Assembly: GCA_014058105.1 (NCBI GenBank)
Contig: JACGCM010000658.1
Span: forward strand, 868,001 to 932,000
Length of the DNA stretch: 64,000 nt
Direction: 5' to 3'
Source of the DNA: Kingdonia uniflora
Taxonomy: Eukaryota; Streptophyta; Magnoliopsida; Ranunculales; Circaeasteraceae
In this document: positions 22,287-33,716 of the stretch, piece after piece
Layout of the letters: each line of letters begins with the position of its first letter
Position numbering within the stretch: the first letter of the stretch is position 1
The notes under the pieces: model-generated
Databases searched by the model: none
What the model was told of the DNA's origin: nothing
What the model saw: the letters and a program-made list of their open reading frames with translations, nothing else
Program-made: the position numbers and the translations under genes

Positions 22287-24479
22287 TCAGACCGGCGTGG
22301 CCGCATCTTCTCCCCCAACAAGCCCTGCAACATTAACACCTTCAGCACCCACAGTCGAAGGCCTCGACCCAGCATTTTCTGTAATCATGTCAGTTGTAGC
22401 CCCAACAGTAATACCTTCAACCACATGAGTTTCTATGCCACCTCCAGCATCTCCATCTGCAACATTAACAATATCTGCCTCTCCTTCCTTCGTCTGTAAA
22501 GCGTCTCCAGCAACCAGCTCTGGAGTAGCAGGAAAGGGTTCCAAAGTATCGGGGTCATACCCCTTATCCTCTATAAACAACTTCAACCTGACAATGACTC
22601 TACATTCACCATCAAACTGTGATTGATAATGCACCTTATGTTCTGCCTTTTCTTCATCCTTCGCAGCAAGCTTCACTGCACACACCCACTCCTGATTATA
22701 CCCTTGACCCTCGATCCTCTTATCGAAGGAGTCAGTGATCGCTGCCAGATCTCACTTCAAAAATCTGATCTCAGGCAACAATGAGGCCTCAGTCCCTCGA
22801 GAAAGCTCTAGACTGTCAAGTGCCTCCCATAACCTCTTCTTTCCTAATTTTACTGCCTTATTGAATGACTACACCCAAACATCCATCTGCTAGAGTATTC
22901 GAACCGTCAACATTTCTCGTAGCACAAAGCACTTAAGAAAATTTTAGAATCTCATAAATTATAATAGGCAGTTACATGATACATAGTCTTCTTCATCTGT
23001 TTCGAAGCTTCATCTGGGTCAGTATCGCAGAGTTTTGCCATCGAAGTAAACGTGGCTAAAGCTTGATCTTGTCGCTCAGCCTCCATCATCTCTTCACCCT
23101 CATCCATTGCATCATCTTCCCCCAGCGCCCTACGCCTTTTGTGCTAAATGACCTTTGTCTGCTGTACCTTCAGAGCCTCGGGAATGGCCATGCCTTTCCC
23201 TTTCTCAGCTTGTGTTGGTACCTGCCTTGGCCTCAGTCTTGAAATATCACTAGCCATTTCGGGTACTGGCGCTGCTTGCTTCGAGGCCCTTTTCGACTTC
23301 AGAACATACTGAACTGTCCTTACCAAATCATCCCCCCCATATTTTTGGGTACTTTCTAACCACCTTTGCCTCTCCTCTTCTTTGATGGCTTCGGCATAAT
23401 GGGTACGTTTCAAAGCTGGGAATCTGTCTTTTTCTTCATCTTCCTCTTGATACTAAGACTCTCGAAGGCAGAATTCACCCACTCCTCACTAGAATCGAGC
23501 AAGGCGTCAATATAGTTCCTTGGATTATCCCAAGACAGGTTCTTAGGACCTACAAAATAAATAGAAATATAATAACAACGTATTCGAGAGATATATAAAA
23601 AAACCCTTCGACAACAAACATACTCGAATTATAGACTCTATGATGCAACTTATAAAGGTCATCCCCTTCGACATTCTCGTAATTACCCCGTACTATAACT
23701 AAGTCTTTATTCCAACCTCAACCCATCGAGCACATATAAAAAGCCAGGGCTTCTCAGGGTGATACTGGATGTGATAGGTACCCATGTTTTAGTTTGCCTT
23801 CTTTGAGTAGGATGACACAACATCGAACCACTTAATTAAACCCCTCCCCTCACTGCTTAATTTTGCATTCATCCCCTCTATTACCCTCATCATCTCATAA
23901 AAATTTCCATTCATTTATACTGGAGCAACCTCCCAAATATTCAACACCTCTTTCACCAGCCTTCGGAGAGGAAGTTTCATTCCCAATTGAATCTAGCCTC
24001 TCTATGCTATTATAACCTCTTGTGGGTTCGACTTAAAAGTCCACCCCATTTCTGCTACGTGTAATGCAATCCCCACCTTTGACAGCTCCAACTTGGCAAC
24101 AAATCGATCCAGTCCCATTTTATCTCTAGCCGAGATAGAACCCTCAGCTTTATCCGACTCTTTCGAATCCCTACTTTGATCACCCTGCTCCACTTCATCC
24201 CTTTCAGCACCTGAGGGACCAGTATTACCCTCATTTTTCTCCCCTCCCCCTATCTCCTCCTCATCACTATCCTTAGTTACTATCGTCTTACGACGTCTAG
24301 TAGTCGAAACCCCACCTGCCGGCACTGTAATGGCTAAAGGGGGATCGGTTACAACATCTAACACTTCTAAGTCACTTCCCTCATCCATCGAAGCACGACA
24401 AGAAATACTAGCATTATTTTCTTTGACTTTCTCATCTATCAGGCTCATTCTCGAAGCTTGACGGGTACGCATCTTATCC
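22287..24479 (-). pseudogene. Spliced antisense gene of element B (aORF), decayed
   Basis: On the minus strand an acceptor TTCTTCTGTAG (24490-24480) precedes ATG at 24472. The frame is hydrophilic (EGSDLEVLDVVTDPP, TTRRRKTIVTKDSDEEE), then GLDRFVAKLELSKVGIALHV. After frameshifts it continues NGNFYEMMRVIEGMNAKL, then WNKDLVIVRGN and LHHRVYNS. A 74-bp phase-1 intron (23623-23550) leads to PKNLSWDNPRNYIDALLDSS. A lysine-rich stretch (PIMPKPSKKRRGKG) and a C-terminal part (HYQSQFDGECRVIVRLKLF, DPDTLEPFP) follow. NGN-x-Y-x-MMRV, WN-x2-LV and H-R-x-YN followed by the intron match the antisense gene of A. A donor-like CAGGTATGT near 24762 suggests a 5' leader intron. Confidence 0.7.
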
Positions 24480-24914
24480 TACAGAAGAAGATGCACACAA
24501 TTAGATCGATACATTCGACTATTACGTGTCAGTAACTCATTTTTCATCTACCCTCTCCAACGGATATAAACACTTTCGAAAACTCGATCCTAAACCCAGT
24601 CCCTCCGCCAATACCCTCAAAATCCCTAAATGCGCTACAACCCAGACTCACGAGTTCCCCTTGTCCTTGACTATAACCTCTAAACTACAAACCCAAAAGA
24701 TTCTACTTACAAATATAAAAGGAAGAGAAAAACAAAAATATACAGAGATTAGTTGACATACCTGTGTAAGCAGAAGCATACTCAAAATAGCAAGTCAAGC
24801 AGTTCCAGCAACAACTTCAACAACTTCTTTCAAGCTTCAGAGATAATGGCGTATGTTCTCTCCATCTCTCTCTAGTTTCTCTTTATGAACAATATAATGG
24901 TTATTTCCTTCACA

Positions 24915-24922
24915 TTTATATA
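24915..24922 (-). promoter_or_regulatory. TATA box for the antisense gene of element B
   Basis: The minus strand reads TATATAAA, just inside the 3' LTR and about 440 bases upstream of the ATG at 24472, with a putative leader intron (about 24762-24480) between. The arrangement mirrors element A, where a TATA box and a first intron precede the conserved exons. Confidence 0.45.
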
Positions 24923-24975
24923 CCTTATCAGAAAACCAAAACTGCTTCGATTTCCAAACCGCTATCATCTCTCTC

Positions 24976-25685
24976 TGGTAGTAGCCTACTCGCAGCCTTC
25001 TACCTCAATCAAACACTCAAAGGCTACTTTGAAGCCTACTCAAATATCACGAGGCCCATCCAATCCTTAAACAAGTCTCCCAAAGATCACTCGAAGATGA
25101 AGCCTCGACTCTGAACAAGCTTCGAAGAAGAACTCTACTTTAACATCAAAAAAACTTTGACCATATCCGTACATGGTCGAAGTTTGACAAGACAGAGAGC
25201 CAGCACACTAGACAGGACGACAAAGTTATTGGTCCTTACAGCTACAGTGACAAAGCATGGTTGCAAACCCTATATTTTTGGCTTCAATACCAACTCTGGG
25301 ATATCCGCTCGATATCCAGAGGATACTCGGATTGTACACTTGTAATCTGACCTAACCTTGGTGACTCAACCCTTCCAGCGATTCTATAAATAAGAGAGAT
25401 AGGGAACCAAGGATGGTTAGAAAATCTTTCCCCAGAACCTATACGGTTTACCTTCAATCACCTTGTAAAACCCGATACTCGAACCTTCGACTACTCGACA
25501 AAAATTTAAACACTCTTAAAAATCCTCATCAGAGGCCGTGGAGAGTCACATTCTAGGCCTCTACGCAAGTATATTGTATGTAGATTATTCGCGCTCTAGA
25601 TTATGTACTTGTATTCCTTTATTTGAAGATTAAACCCCGTGGTGTAAGAGCTGACTTCCCCTCGTTACGAAGTTAGGCCCCTACA
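24976..25685 (+). repeat. 3' LTR of element B
   Basis: A 710-bp copy of the 5' LTR with one extra G at the start (TGGTAGTAGCC). It ends CCCCTACA, followed by the TSD copy GTTCT. The TATAAATA box is at 25385-25392. Confidence 0.9.
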
Positions 25686-25690
25686 GTTCT

Positions 25691-27210
25691 AGTTTATTAC
25701 TGACCCTATATTATGTTAGATTTTTGTATACTATTTGGTTTTGATGATAAATGAAACTTGTTCTCTATGATGATAAAATAGAATGATATATCAAATTTAC
25801 TCTAATATCATGTTTAGGATTTAAACTTTATAGTTGTGATATGTAATCTTTATAAACGAACTATGATAAATGTACACTGTAATTGTAGGTAGAACTGACA
25901 GCTATTCAAAGTCAATGTGACGCGTTACGCGTTCAAAATGAATACTTGAATACTGAGTTAAGTTCGTGTAAGGGGGCATTATAGAGTGTTACTGAATTGG
26001 CAAAAAAAATGAAGGTGGAGGTTTTAAAAGATCAAAGTACAGTAGTTCTTGTGACTGAAATGCTACGACAAAAAGAGGTTGAACTGGCCATTGGTTTAAG
26101 AAATATAGAGGCATTAAAAGAGGTGATAAGGAAAAAGAATGTTGAAGTTGCAGGTACTTCTGAACAAGCTAGCCAACAAGGGGATGCATTGGTATATGCT
26201 CAAACTCGAGTTAAGGAATTGTTGGCAGTATTAGAGGAGGAGGGAAATAATATGGAAGACTTACAATTTTAGTAAATCTGATGCGAGCTCGTACTCGCAA
26301 CTGTAAAGTATTGTGGCTGGTTGCTGATGTAATGGTAAAGAAGATGGAAGTGGTCCGCGATCAATAGAGTGAAGGCCTAAACAAGGTTTGGAACAAAATA
26401 TATTCGCTAGGGCATACCGTGCAATCGCAGGATCTATATATCTTGGAGCACTGATCAACAAATGACGAAATACGAGACGCGAATACGAAGCTAGATGCTA
26501 ATCTATTGCGAGCGAAGATTCATCTTGATGAAAGGAAGGTAGAATGTGAAGGCTGTAAAGCTGAAATGAAGGGGTCAATGTCTTTGATTTATCATATGAA
26601 AGAATTCATGACAGTGCTGGAATCTCAGAATTATGATGTAGGGAATGAGAAACGATGAGTGGAGAAACGCTGTGATCATTTGGAAGCTATGTTGAAGGAA
26701 GCTCAAAGTAAGCTTAGTGAGCTTATTCTTTTAAACAGGGGAAAAGGGAGGTATGTGATGTATACGAGAGAGAAAAATGATAGCAGTGATTTTGTTCTTT
26801 ATTTTCGAGTTTAAGAGACTGGAAGTAGAAAGTAAAATGGTATATGATGGTTTAGTTGACAAAGGTGTGCAGTGCGACATGGAGTCAATACGATCTAATT
26901 ATCTAAATCCCATGATGACCAAAATTAGATATCTTAAACAGAGTATGGTTAGAGACAAAAATAAAATTGTTATGAGGAGAATGCCAAAAATTTTGCGTCA
27001 ACGACTGTATAAGGGTTGTGTACGTGACGGTGTAGGACCTTATAATTTAGGTAATGATTCAAGTGATAGCTCTAGTGAGGAATGGGGCGTCACGAATGAG
27101 ATAAGGTTTTTATATATATACCAAACAAATATAGTAGATATAGTATATGAAGATAGGACTGTTGATAAAAGAATGATCTGTACTAACCTTATGATGAACC
27201 AACGATAATT
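25691..27210 (+). pseudogene. Antisense coiled-coil coding region of element A (right of B)
   Basis: Frames from about 25890 read VELTAIQSQCDALRVQNEYL, KEVELAIGLRNIEALKEVIR and QTRVKELLAVLEEEGNNMED, strongly heptad-like. After stops the region goes on with AKIHLDERKVECEGCKAEMK, CDHLEAMLKEAQSKLSELIL and a final frame 26777-27208 with MTKIRYLKQSMVRDKNKIVM and NDSSDSSSEEWG. It is antisense to gag-pol of A and is the likely continuation of the frames at 15.2-16.3 kb that B separated. No catalytic motif is visible. Confidence 0.45.
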
Positions 27211-27329
27211 AATGAGTTTGATATATATTTATAGAATGAGTCCAAAGGCCTTCATATAGTAGATAGTTGCTGATGCTACAAACGTAGAAGAACATAAAAA
27301 AACGGTCTGGTCTGAGCCATAAATGACCT

Positions 27330-27510
27330 GTAGTTTGATATGTGATCAGTTTGGCTGAAGGAACAAACGATCTATAATGTATAGATGATCAGTTTGGCTG
27401 AAGCAGCAAATGATCTGTAATGTATAGATGATCCATTTGGCTGAAGCAGCAATGATCTGTAATGTATAAATGATCAGTTTGGCTGAAGCAACAAAAGATA
27501 TGTAATTTGT
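27330..27510 (+). repeat. Short tandem array in the 3' region of element A
   Basis: About four copies of a ~47-bp unit, GATCAGTTTGGCTGAAGCAGCAAATGATCTGTAATGTATAGAT, with one copy reading GATCCATTTGG. A second local duplication lies just downstream (ATCAAGCATAAGTATTTTATTG near 27560 and ATCAAACATAAGTATTTCATTG near 27660). The position between integrase and the antisense region parallels the 192-bp array of B. Confidence 0.7.
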
Positions 27511-28099
27511 ATATAGAAGTACTTATTGGATATATTAGAAAAGTAATATAATGTAGGGTAATCAAGCATAAGTATTTTATTGGTGTAAGATTGACGTACA
27601 CAAAATGTTATAGATAGAGTACTTTATAAAATAGTAGAAAGTACTCAGATGTATGAGGATCAAACATAAGTATTTCATTGATATAAGATCGTCATACAAG
27701 ATAGATTGATTGTAAAAATGTACATTATGATAGATTATTATCCCCGATCTAGCTTTAATCTCCTCGTGTTCCAAGGATTAGGTACTCGTTCTCCATGTTA
27801 AGTGGTGAGATTGTAAGAACCAATACCACTTTTTCTCACAATAACAAAAGGACCTTCCCAATTTTTGGCCAGTTTCCCCGTATTGATTTTTTTTCTGTGT
27901 TTGGGAACTTCTCAGAGTACGAGATCCTTGATTTTGAATTCTCTATGACGAATTCACTTGTTAAAAGATCGGGCTAAAGCTTGGTAGTATCTTCCCAAAT
28001 TCATGATTGCTCTGTATCTAGTCTCCTCGATCCAATTCATGTCACATGCCAACTGGAACTCATTTTCTTCATCGGTTATGGTATGGTCACGTATTGGGT

Positions 28100-28901
28100 G
28101 ATGATACTGAGTAGGGATAATCGCTTCTGTACCGTATGCCAGGAGAAACGGCGTGCATCCAGTTAATACCCGAGGAGTTGTGTGATATGCCCATAAAAGG
28201 TGTGGTAATTATTGTACCCAATTACCCTTCTTCTCTGTCAAGCACTTTTTGATTCTATCCACAATAATGTGATTAGTGATTTCTGCCTGACCATTTCCTT
28301 GAGGGTAATATAGATTGGAAGGAGAGTGTATGATGTTGTGCTGATTGAGGAACTCGCTGACTCTGGAGCTAACGAATTGAGGTCTATTATCGATTCTGAT
28401 GAGATAGGGGCAGCCAAAATGGATGATGATGGTTTCCCATATGAACTTGATGACTTCATCTTCTCGTGTGTGACATAGCAGGACTGCTTCTACCTATTTT
28501 TTAAAGTAATCTGTTGTTATGAGGCAGTATTTCCTTTTGCCTGGTGCAGTTGGGAATTCGCCTACGAGGTCGAGGGCCCATCTTTTGAATGGCCAAACAA
28601 CATTGCTGGAATGGAGTTCTAAGGCCGGAGCTCAAATTTTGGGATCGTGTTATTTGCAAGCATTGCACTTACTTGCAAGTTTAATGGATTGAGCTTTCAT
28701 TTTAGGCCAGAAGACTCTTTTAGTTAGAGCTCGATTTGTTAGAGATCGTCCTGCTGCATGGGAACCACAAGTGCCTTCATGAAGTTCATGCAAGAATTGT
28801 TGAGCTTCTTTGCTGGACAAGCACTCGAGGTATGGTCCTGTGACCAAAACTTTGTAAAGGAGATCATTTTCCATGATGTATCTTTTTGCATTATTAAGCA
28901 T
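28100..28901 (-). pseudogene. Integrase of element A
   Basis: The zinc-binding part reads LHELHEGTCGSHAAGR...KCNACK (H, H, C, C). The core follows: RWALDLVGEFP (D), LIRIDNRPQF (D) and PQGNGQAEITN (E), then LLWAYHTTPRVLTGCTPF. The catalytic D, D and E are all present, though G is replaced by R after the second Asp. Stops and frame changes occur near 28640, 28496 and 28212. Integrase would join the cDNA to host DNA, leaving the 5-bp duplication seen around A. Confidence 0.8.
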
Positions 28902-28989
28902 GCGTCTCCTTTCAGTGCGATCTGTAGGGAGTTCACCGTCAAATGTGTTTTTAGTTCTAATATATGTAAGAAAAGGTCATCTCCAATCA

Positions 28990-30064
28990 TCCTCGTCCTC
29001 TTCAGTACCCCCAGTATTAACAGAATTTGAGCTTATGATGTTAATGCTGAGGGTGGATAATATTTTGATCTTGAGATATCGAGCTTTGTTGCTGAGGAAT
29101 CCTACTAGATAGGTGAGGGAATTAGAATGTTCATTTTTTCCTCACGGTAAATGTTCAATAGTAATCCTCTTGAATCTGCGCATTCCGTCGGCTACTGCAG
29201 ATGCGTAATCATTCATCTTTCCGTTCTTCTGGAATTTTCTGTGTAATGGTTCACGATGAAAGAGTCTGCGTACACAGACAACTCGGATACTCTAATCTTG
29301 AGAGCCATATCTAGACCATGAATCATTACCTCATACTAAGCCATATTGTTAGTAGCTTTGAAATTAAGTCAAATTGCTTTCTCGATCCTGTCATTAGAAG
29401 GTGTGATCAGTACGATTCCGATGCCTGATCCTGTAGGTTTGTAAGATCCATCAGTTAAAAGATGCCATCCCTTTTAAGTTATCCTGTCTGGCTATTCTTC
29501 GAACTGTTTTTTACTTTGTACTATCTTCTTCCCAGCCAGGATCTTCTACTGGGAAGTCTGCAAGAAAATCTGCTATTGCTTGCCCCTTTCAGAGTATCTT
29601 GGTTCAAAATGTATGTCATGTTTGCCAAGGGTGACCGACCATTGTTGTACTCGTCTGGATTTTTCTCCCTTGGATAAGATCTTTCGCAAAGGGTAATTCA
29701 TCGCGACTCGAATTGAGTGGGCTTGAAAATACTGTCTCAAATATTACGATGTGTATATGAGAGCTAAGAGCAGTTTCTCGATCTTGGTATACCAGGATTC
29801 CGCTGGAGTGAGAATTTTGCTGATAAAGTAGACAGGTTTCTCCATCTTCTCATCAAGTCAAATGAGAGTATAACTTAATAATTCATCAGTTACTACAAGA
29901 TATATGGTGAGTTCTTCCCCTTCGTTAGGTGTACTCATCACTGGTGGTGAACCCAAGTAAAGTTTGAGTTCCTGAAATGCTATTTCACACTCTGTCGTCC
30001 ACTCGATCTCTAGATCCTTCTTAAGTTTTGTTTTTGTCGTTCCTTCACGCAATAGGTTGAACAA
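28990..30064 (-). pseudogene. RNase H and second RNase H of element A
   Basis: First RNase H: EIEWTTECEIAFQELKLYLG, ELTIYLVVTDELLSYTLI, then KPVYFISKILTPAESWYTKI. The second, archaeal-type RNase H follows: LLTDGSYKPTGSGIGIVLIT, LNFKATNNMA-stop-YEVMIHGL and VYADSFIV. The TAG replaces the conserved Glu codon of NNxAEYE, removing a catalytic residue. Many other stops are present. Two RNase H modules in one element support Tat-lineage placement. Confidence 0.75.
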
Positions 30065-30253
30065 CCATCGACATCTATCTGAAGACTTTGAGACAAAACA
30101 ATTTATTACGGCAATCTTGCCCGCTAAATTCTATACGTCTTTATTTTTTTTTGGGGTGGGCATAGACAATAGTGTGCGGATACGATTTGGATCAATTTTT
30201 TTACCTCGCTTACTGGTCAAATGTCCCAAGAACTTTCCTAATTGGACCCCGAA

Positions 30254-30730
30254 CTAGCATTTGTCAGGGTTGAGCCTCATCTTGTAGAAATGAAGAATTT
30301 TGAAAGTAGTGTGTAAATCTGTAATATGGTTATCCTTCTTGAGACTTTTACATAACATATCATTAATGTAAACTTCCATCACTTTTCCAAGATAATCTTT
30401 GAACTCATGTGTCATCAATTGTTGATAAGTGGCTCCAATATTCTTGGGACCGAATGACATGACCTTATAACAGTATAGGCCATGTTCTGTACTGAACGCT
30501 GTTTTCTCTTGATCATCAGGTAGTATGGGTATTTGATTGTACCCTGATGCGGCATCTATCATAGACAAGAGTTCGTGTCTTGCAGTAGAATCGAGCAAAT
30601 GGTTTATGATAGGAAGTGGAAAACTATCCTTTGGAGTATGTTTGTTGAGGTCTGTAAAATTTATACATACTCTGATCTTTCTATTCTTCTTTGGGACTGC
30701 TACAATATTCAAGATTCATTCTAGGTAATT
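30254..30730 (-). pseudogene. Reverse transcriptase of element A
   Basis: A 152-codon open stretch has NIVAVPKKNRKIRVCINFTD, NKHTPKDSFPLPIINHLLD, DAASGYNQIPILPDDQEKTA and GPKNIGATYQQLM, ending NPDKC. The catalytic box is YIND (30370-30359), so the first Asp of YVDD is Asn. GAT to AAT is a G-to-A transition. Upstream, toward 30900, the RT N-terminus is broken by stops. Confidence 0.85.
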
Positions 30731-31269
30731 AGCCTTTCGGATAAAACTAACTTCGATGAGTTTATCAATTTATATATTGACTTCTTCTCGGAGTCTTGGT
30801 GCAAAAGTCCTCTGCTTTTATTTGACAGTTTTGGCTTTATCTTTCAAATTGAGCTTATAGCAGGCAAGATTTGGATCGATTCCTGGCATTTTGTGAAACG
30901 TCCAAGCGAAGACATTACTATTGTCTTTAAGGAACTGAACGCGAGCATCGCGTTCTGCTGTGGGCAAAAAATTGCCAATATATGTCCCCTATTTATTTCT
31001 ACTGATTTCAATGTACTCTGTAGTTTCTACACTTGGTAGATGGTTTGCTGTAGAGTTTACTATATAGTTCTCTGTAATATTTTTTGTTAGCGGGATTTTG
31101 TAATGATAACATAAAAAACAACATCAATTGTTACTGGTCCTGCTGTAATAGGTAGTATTATCTTTCCCACACATTCTTCCCTAGAACCATTAAGCCCACA
31201 GATGTCGATGTCACTGGGTTGCACCTTATTAGCCAGTCCCATCTAGTCAATCGTGCTTTGAAATAGTAG

Positions 31270-31700
31270 TTAGATACTACTACCAGTATCTATCATCATT
31301 GTATGTAATACAACATTTCTCATTTTTAGCATGATTTCTAAAGAATCATTGTGAGGAAAGTTGACATGTCGATCATCACAGTCATCGAAAGAAATTCCTG
31401 TGCGTTAGAAGCTGGACACGGGAAGTAAACGGGCATATTTATCGTTCATGTTAAGGTCGTGACATTGGCTGACTCGACGTCTTTTGCTTATGTTTGATTG
31501 GCTCATAGTCTGAGTCTCAATGAAGTGACTGAGCTGGATATGGTACAAATGCTTCTCCCCTGCTGGTTCTTCTATTTGTACTACTTCTGTAAGAAGTTTG
31601 TAAGTACCATTCTTATAACTTTTAACGTCTACGATGTATTCATGGATTCGTCCATCTGCAAAGATATATTCCAATAGAAGTTGTAAAGCAAAGCATTGCT
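31270..31700 (-). pseudogene. Aspartic protease region of element A
   Basis: The frame 31674-31405 reads IVDVKSYKNGTYKLLTEVVQ and continues past a stop as GISFDDCDDRHVNFPHNDSL and MIDTGSS. The catalytic DTGS codons are at 31290-31279. The pattern S-F-D-D...FPHNDPL...DTGSS is characteristic of Tat gag-pol proteases. Element C has the same region at 63.3-63.8 kb. Confidence 0.75.
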
Positions 31701-31953
31701 CTATCTCGCAATGTCGGACTTTGTGGTAAATGTAATAAGGTTTGTTCTCGATAGGTTGGAGATACTATGCATTTCGAAAAAATCTATCCTTTAGAAGTAT
31801 AGGAAAAATGCTGGCTATGGTAATGCTCATCTTGGGAATACAAGGTTTTGGCAAGTTACTGCCCTTCCGAGGTCGCTCGTCATTAGATTTTGTTCGTTTC
31901 CTATCTCATCCCTGATCAGCGGCACGATTAAAATCTTAGCCTATGGATTGATT

Positions 31954-33060
31954 TTAAGTTGTCAATGTTGACTTCTGAGTTTTCTGCCTATCAGACACCA
32001 TTCTTTCAAGATCGATATATCCGTTAGCTTTTTCAATTATGTCCTCCAAAGTTGTCGGCTTATTAAGGATGAGGTACTCCTTTGCCCTTCCATAGATGAG
32101 TAAAACATTGCTGAAAGCTGAAATGGTAATCTTCTGGTCGAGCTGATCTACTTTTCGAGCCAACTCCAAAAACTTCTTAGTGAATGTATCGAGCTTCTCT
32201 CCTGATATCTGTTTAAGGTTGGAAAGAGGGTATAGATTCTCCTCTTTGTCTCTGTTATGTAAGAAATTCTTAACGAATAGTTCTCATAACTGTTCAAAAG
32301 TTGTGATGGATCCTTCGGATAGTGTCTGGAACCACCGCAGGTAGGATAGAGTTGGTAAAGAATGTGGTTGGACGTGCATATTAGGCCTAAAACATCCTGA
32401 AACTCTTGGATGTGCTCCACTGGATCGGTTCCTTTATATTTTTAGATCTTTAGAGTATGGAAACCGGTAGGGACTTCGCCATCCAGCAGCTCCTATACGA
32501 TCGGGCTTTTCTAGAATCTGTTGTGGATTCTTTTGGTCAGAGTCTGAGCTTCGAGCAGTTCTTTGATTCTTCTATCAATATGTTCCTGAGTTACATATTG
32601 TCAAGTTGCAGTGGCTGGGCGTGTGATGAGTTCTTCTCCAGGATTGTGGTAACCATTCCCTTCACTTAGGCACTCCTTTATTGGAATTTAAACTCTTTGA
32701 GGTAAATTTTCAATCTGTCTGACTCCCGTGAGGCCGCCATCTACTCTTGGTGGACCTCCTGGATCGGGATGGGCTCCATTTCCTGTTGGTGATGAAGTGC
32801 ACCTCCTAAGTAATGTATTTCGTTGGAGGTCATATTATGTCATGAATAGAAATTCGCGAGCCTTCTGGTTGTACACCTTTGTTCTTCTGGGTAGCGATCT
32901 GCTGCCCCAGCAGAATCTTCAACGCATCTTGTACACTCGCTAGCTGTTTCTCCAAAGTAGCACATCTTTCTATTTCAGAATTTAAAGTGGCCTGCAGGTA
33001 TGCCAGTGTGGTATTTTCTTCTATTGGAATGATCGGCGTGACCTGACCTGGAGGTATCAT
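31954..33060 (-). pseudogene. gag of element A
   Basis: From the 5' end: a coiled-coil-like N-terminus (TLAYLQATLNSEIERCATLE), then after frame changes EHIQEFQDVLGLICTSNHIL, FEQL, FVKNFLHNRDKEENLYPLSN and LELARKVDQLDQKITISAFS, then KPTTLEDIIEKANGYIDLER. This follows the retrotransposon gag (capsid) order. At least three frameshifts or stops break it. It starts about 70 bases after the PBS. Confidence 0.7.
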
Positions 33061-33112
33061 TATGAGAGAAGATGAATAGCAGTTTCAAAGAAAATGGGTT
33101 TGAGAACTGCAT

Positions 33113-33131
33113 TCCCACATACGGCGCCAAT
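33113..33131 (-). other. Primer-binding site of element A
   Basis: On the minus strand TTGGCGCCGTATGTGGGAA starts directly after the LTR end TGTTACA. It has the same TGGCGCC core as element B and fixes A on the minus strand. Confidence 0.8.
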
Positions 33132-33711
33132 TGTAACAGCTTAATTCTGGGATTCAGACTTAATCTTTACACCAAAAGTGTTTGGAGCACTCAAAGATAG
33201 TAAGCAATAATCAACAAGATGATTTAACATGGAAAACATTTGAATAGGTTAAAAACTACAACCTCTCTTGAGGATTTTAAGAAAGAGAAGATGATCTTAT
33301 TGTGATTGCTAACTTATTACAAGGAGTGCTCTGAGTATATGGAAATTTGGAGTAAGGATTCTTCTGTGTAGACTTTCTAGATCGGGAAAATGGTCCCTTC
33401 ATCTGGAATTCTTTAGTTATATTTATAGGTCTTATAATATGACCGTTTGATGACCATTAAGATTTTTAATGATGGGCGTTACAAAGTATATGTAAGATAC
33501 TCTTTCACCAGATTATGTAACGTTCTGATCTCTGTTGATGTACAACGGCTCTATTGATGACTGTATATTTGCATAAATTGAACTGTTGATGTGGAGGTCG
33601 AACGTGATGACTCAAACTGAGCAATTATGGATATGTCTTTAGTAGTGTTTCTTGTATGCTGATGAGGTCGAGGATGAAGCTTGAGTTTGAGATATGAAAT
33701 AAGCTATTATA
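33132..33711 (-). repeat. 5' LTR of element A
   Basis: A 580-bp repeat of 9272-9851. Its minus-strand TATAAATA box corresponds to plus-strand 33420-33427. The outer end is ..CTATTATA, followed by the TSD GAGAT at 33712-33716. Confidence 0.9.
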
Positions 33712-33716
33712 GAGAT

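Larger units (their letters stand above)
16441..25685 (+). mobile_element. Element B: Tat-type LTR retrotransposon nested in A
   Basis: LTRs at 16441-17151 and 24976-25685 start TGTAGTAGCC/TGGTAGTAGCC and end CCCCTACA. The flanking 5-mers GTTGT (16436-16440) and GTTCT (25686-25690) are a TSD with one mismatch. Order: 5' LTR, PBS, gag/protease remnant, RT, RNase H, second (archaeal-type) RNase H, integrase, a ~192-bp tandem array, an antisense spliced gene, 3' LTR. The capsid part of gag is missing. By eye the LTRs differ at 12 of the first 147 bases, fewer than in A, as expected for the later insertion. No purine-rich PPT is seen before the 3' LTR. Confidence 0.9.
9272..33711 (-). mobile_element. 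Element A: Ty3/gypsy Tat-type LTR retrotransposon, split by element B
   Basis: Two 580-bp LTRs (9272-9851 and 33132-33711) are flanked by a perfect 5-bp duplication, GAGAT (9267-9271 and 33712-33716). A primer-binding site follows the 33.1-kb LTR on the minus strand, so the order on the minus strand is 5' LTR, gag, protease, RT, RNase H, second RNase H, integrase, long 3' region, 3' LTR. The RNase H duplication and the very long 3' region with antisense ORFs are traits of the Tat lineage. Element B (9,245 bp plus a 5-bp TSD) sits in the 3' region, leaving about 15.2 kb for A itself. By eye the two LTRs differ at about 20 of their first 150 bases, mostly transitions. All A genes are broken. 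Confidence 0.9.

Noticed and set aside
22930..22990. A further intron in the antisense gene of B
   Set aside because: A donor-like site exists, but I could not find a convincing acceptor that restores the frame.
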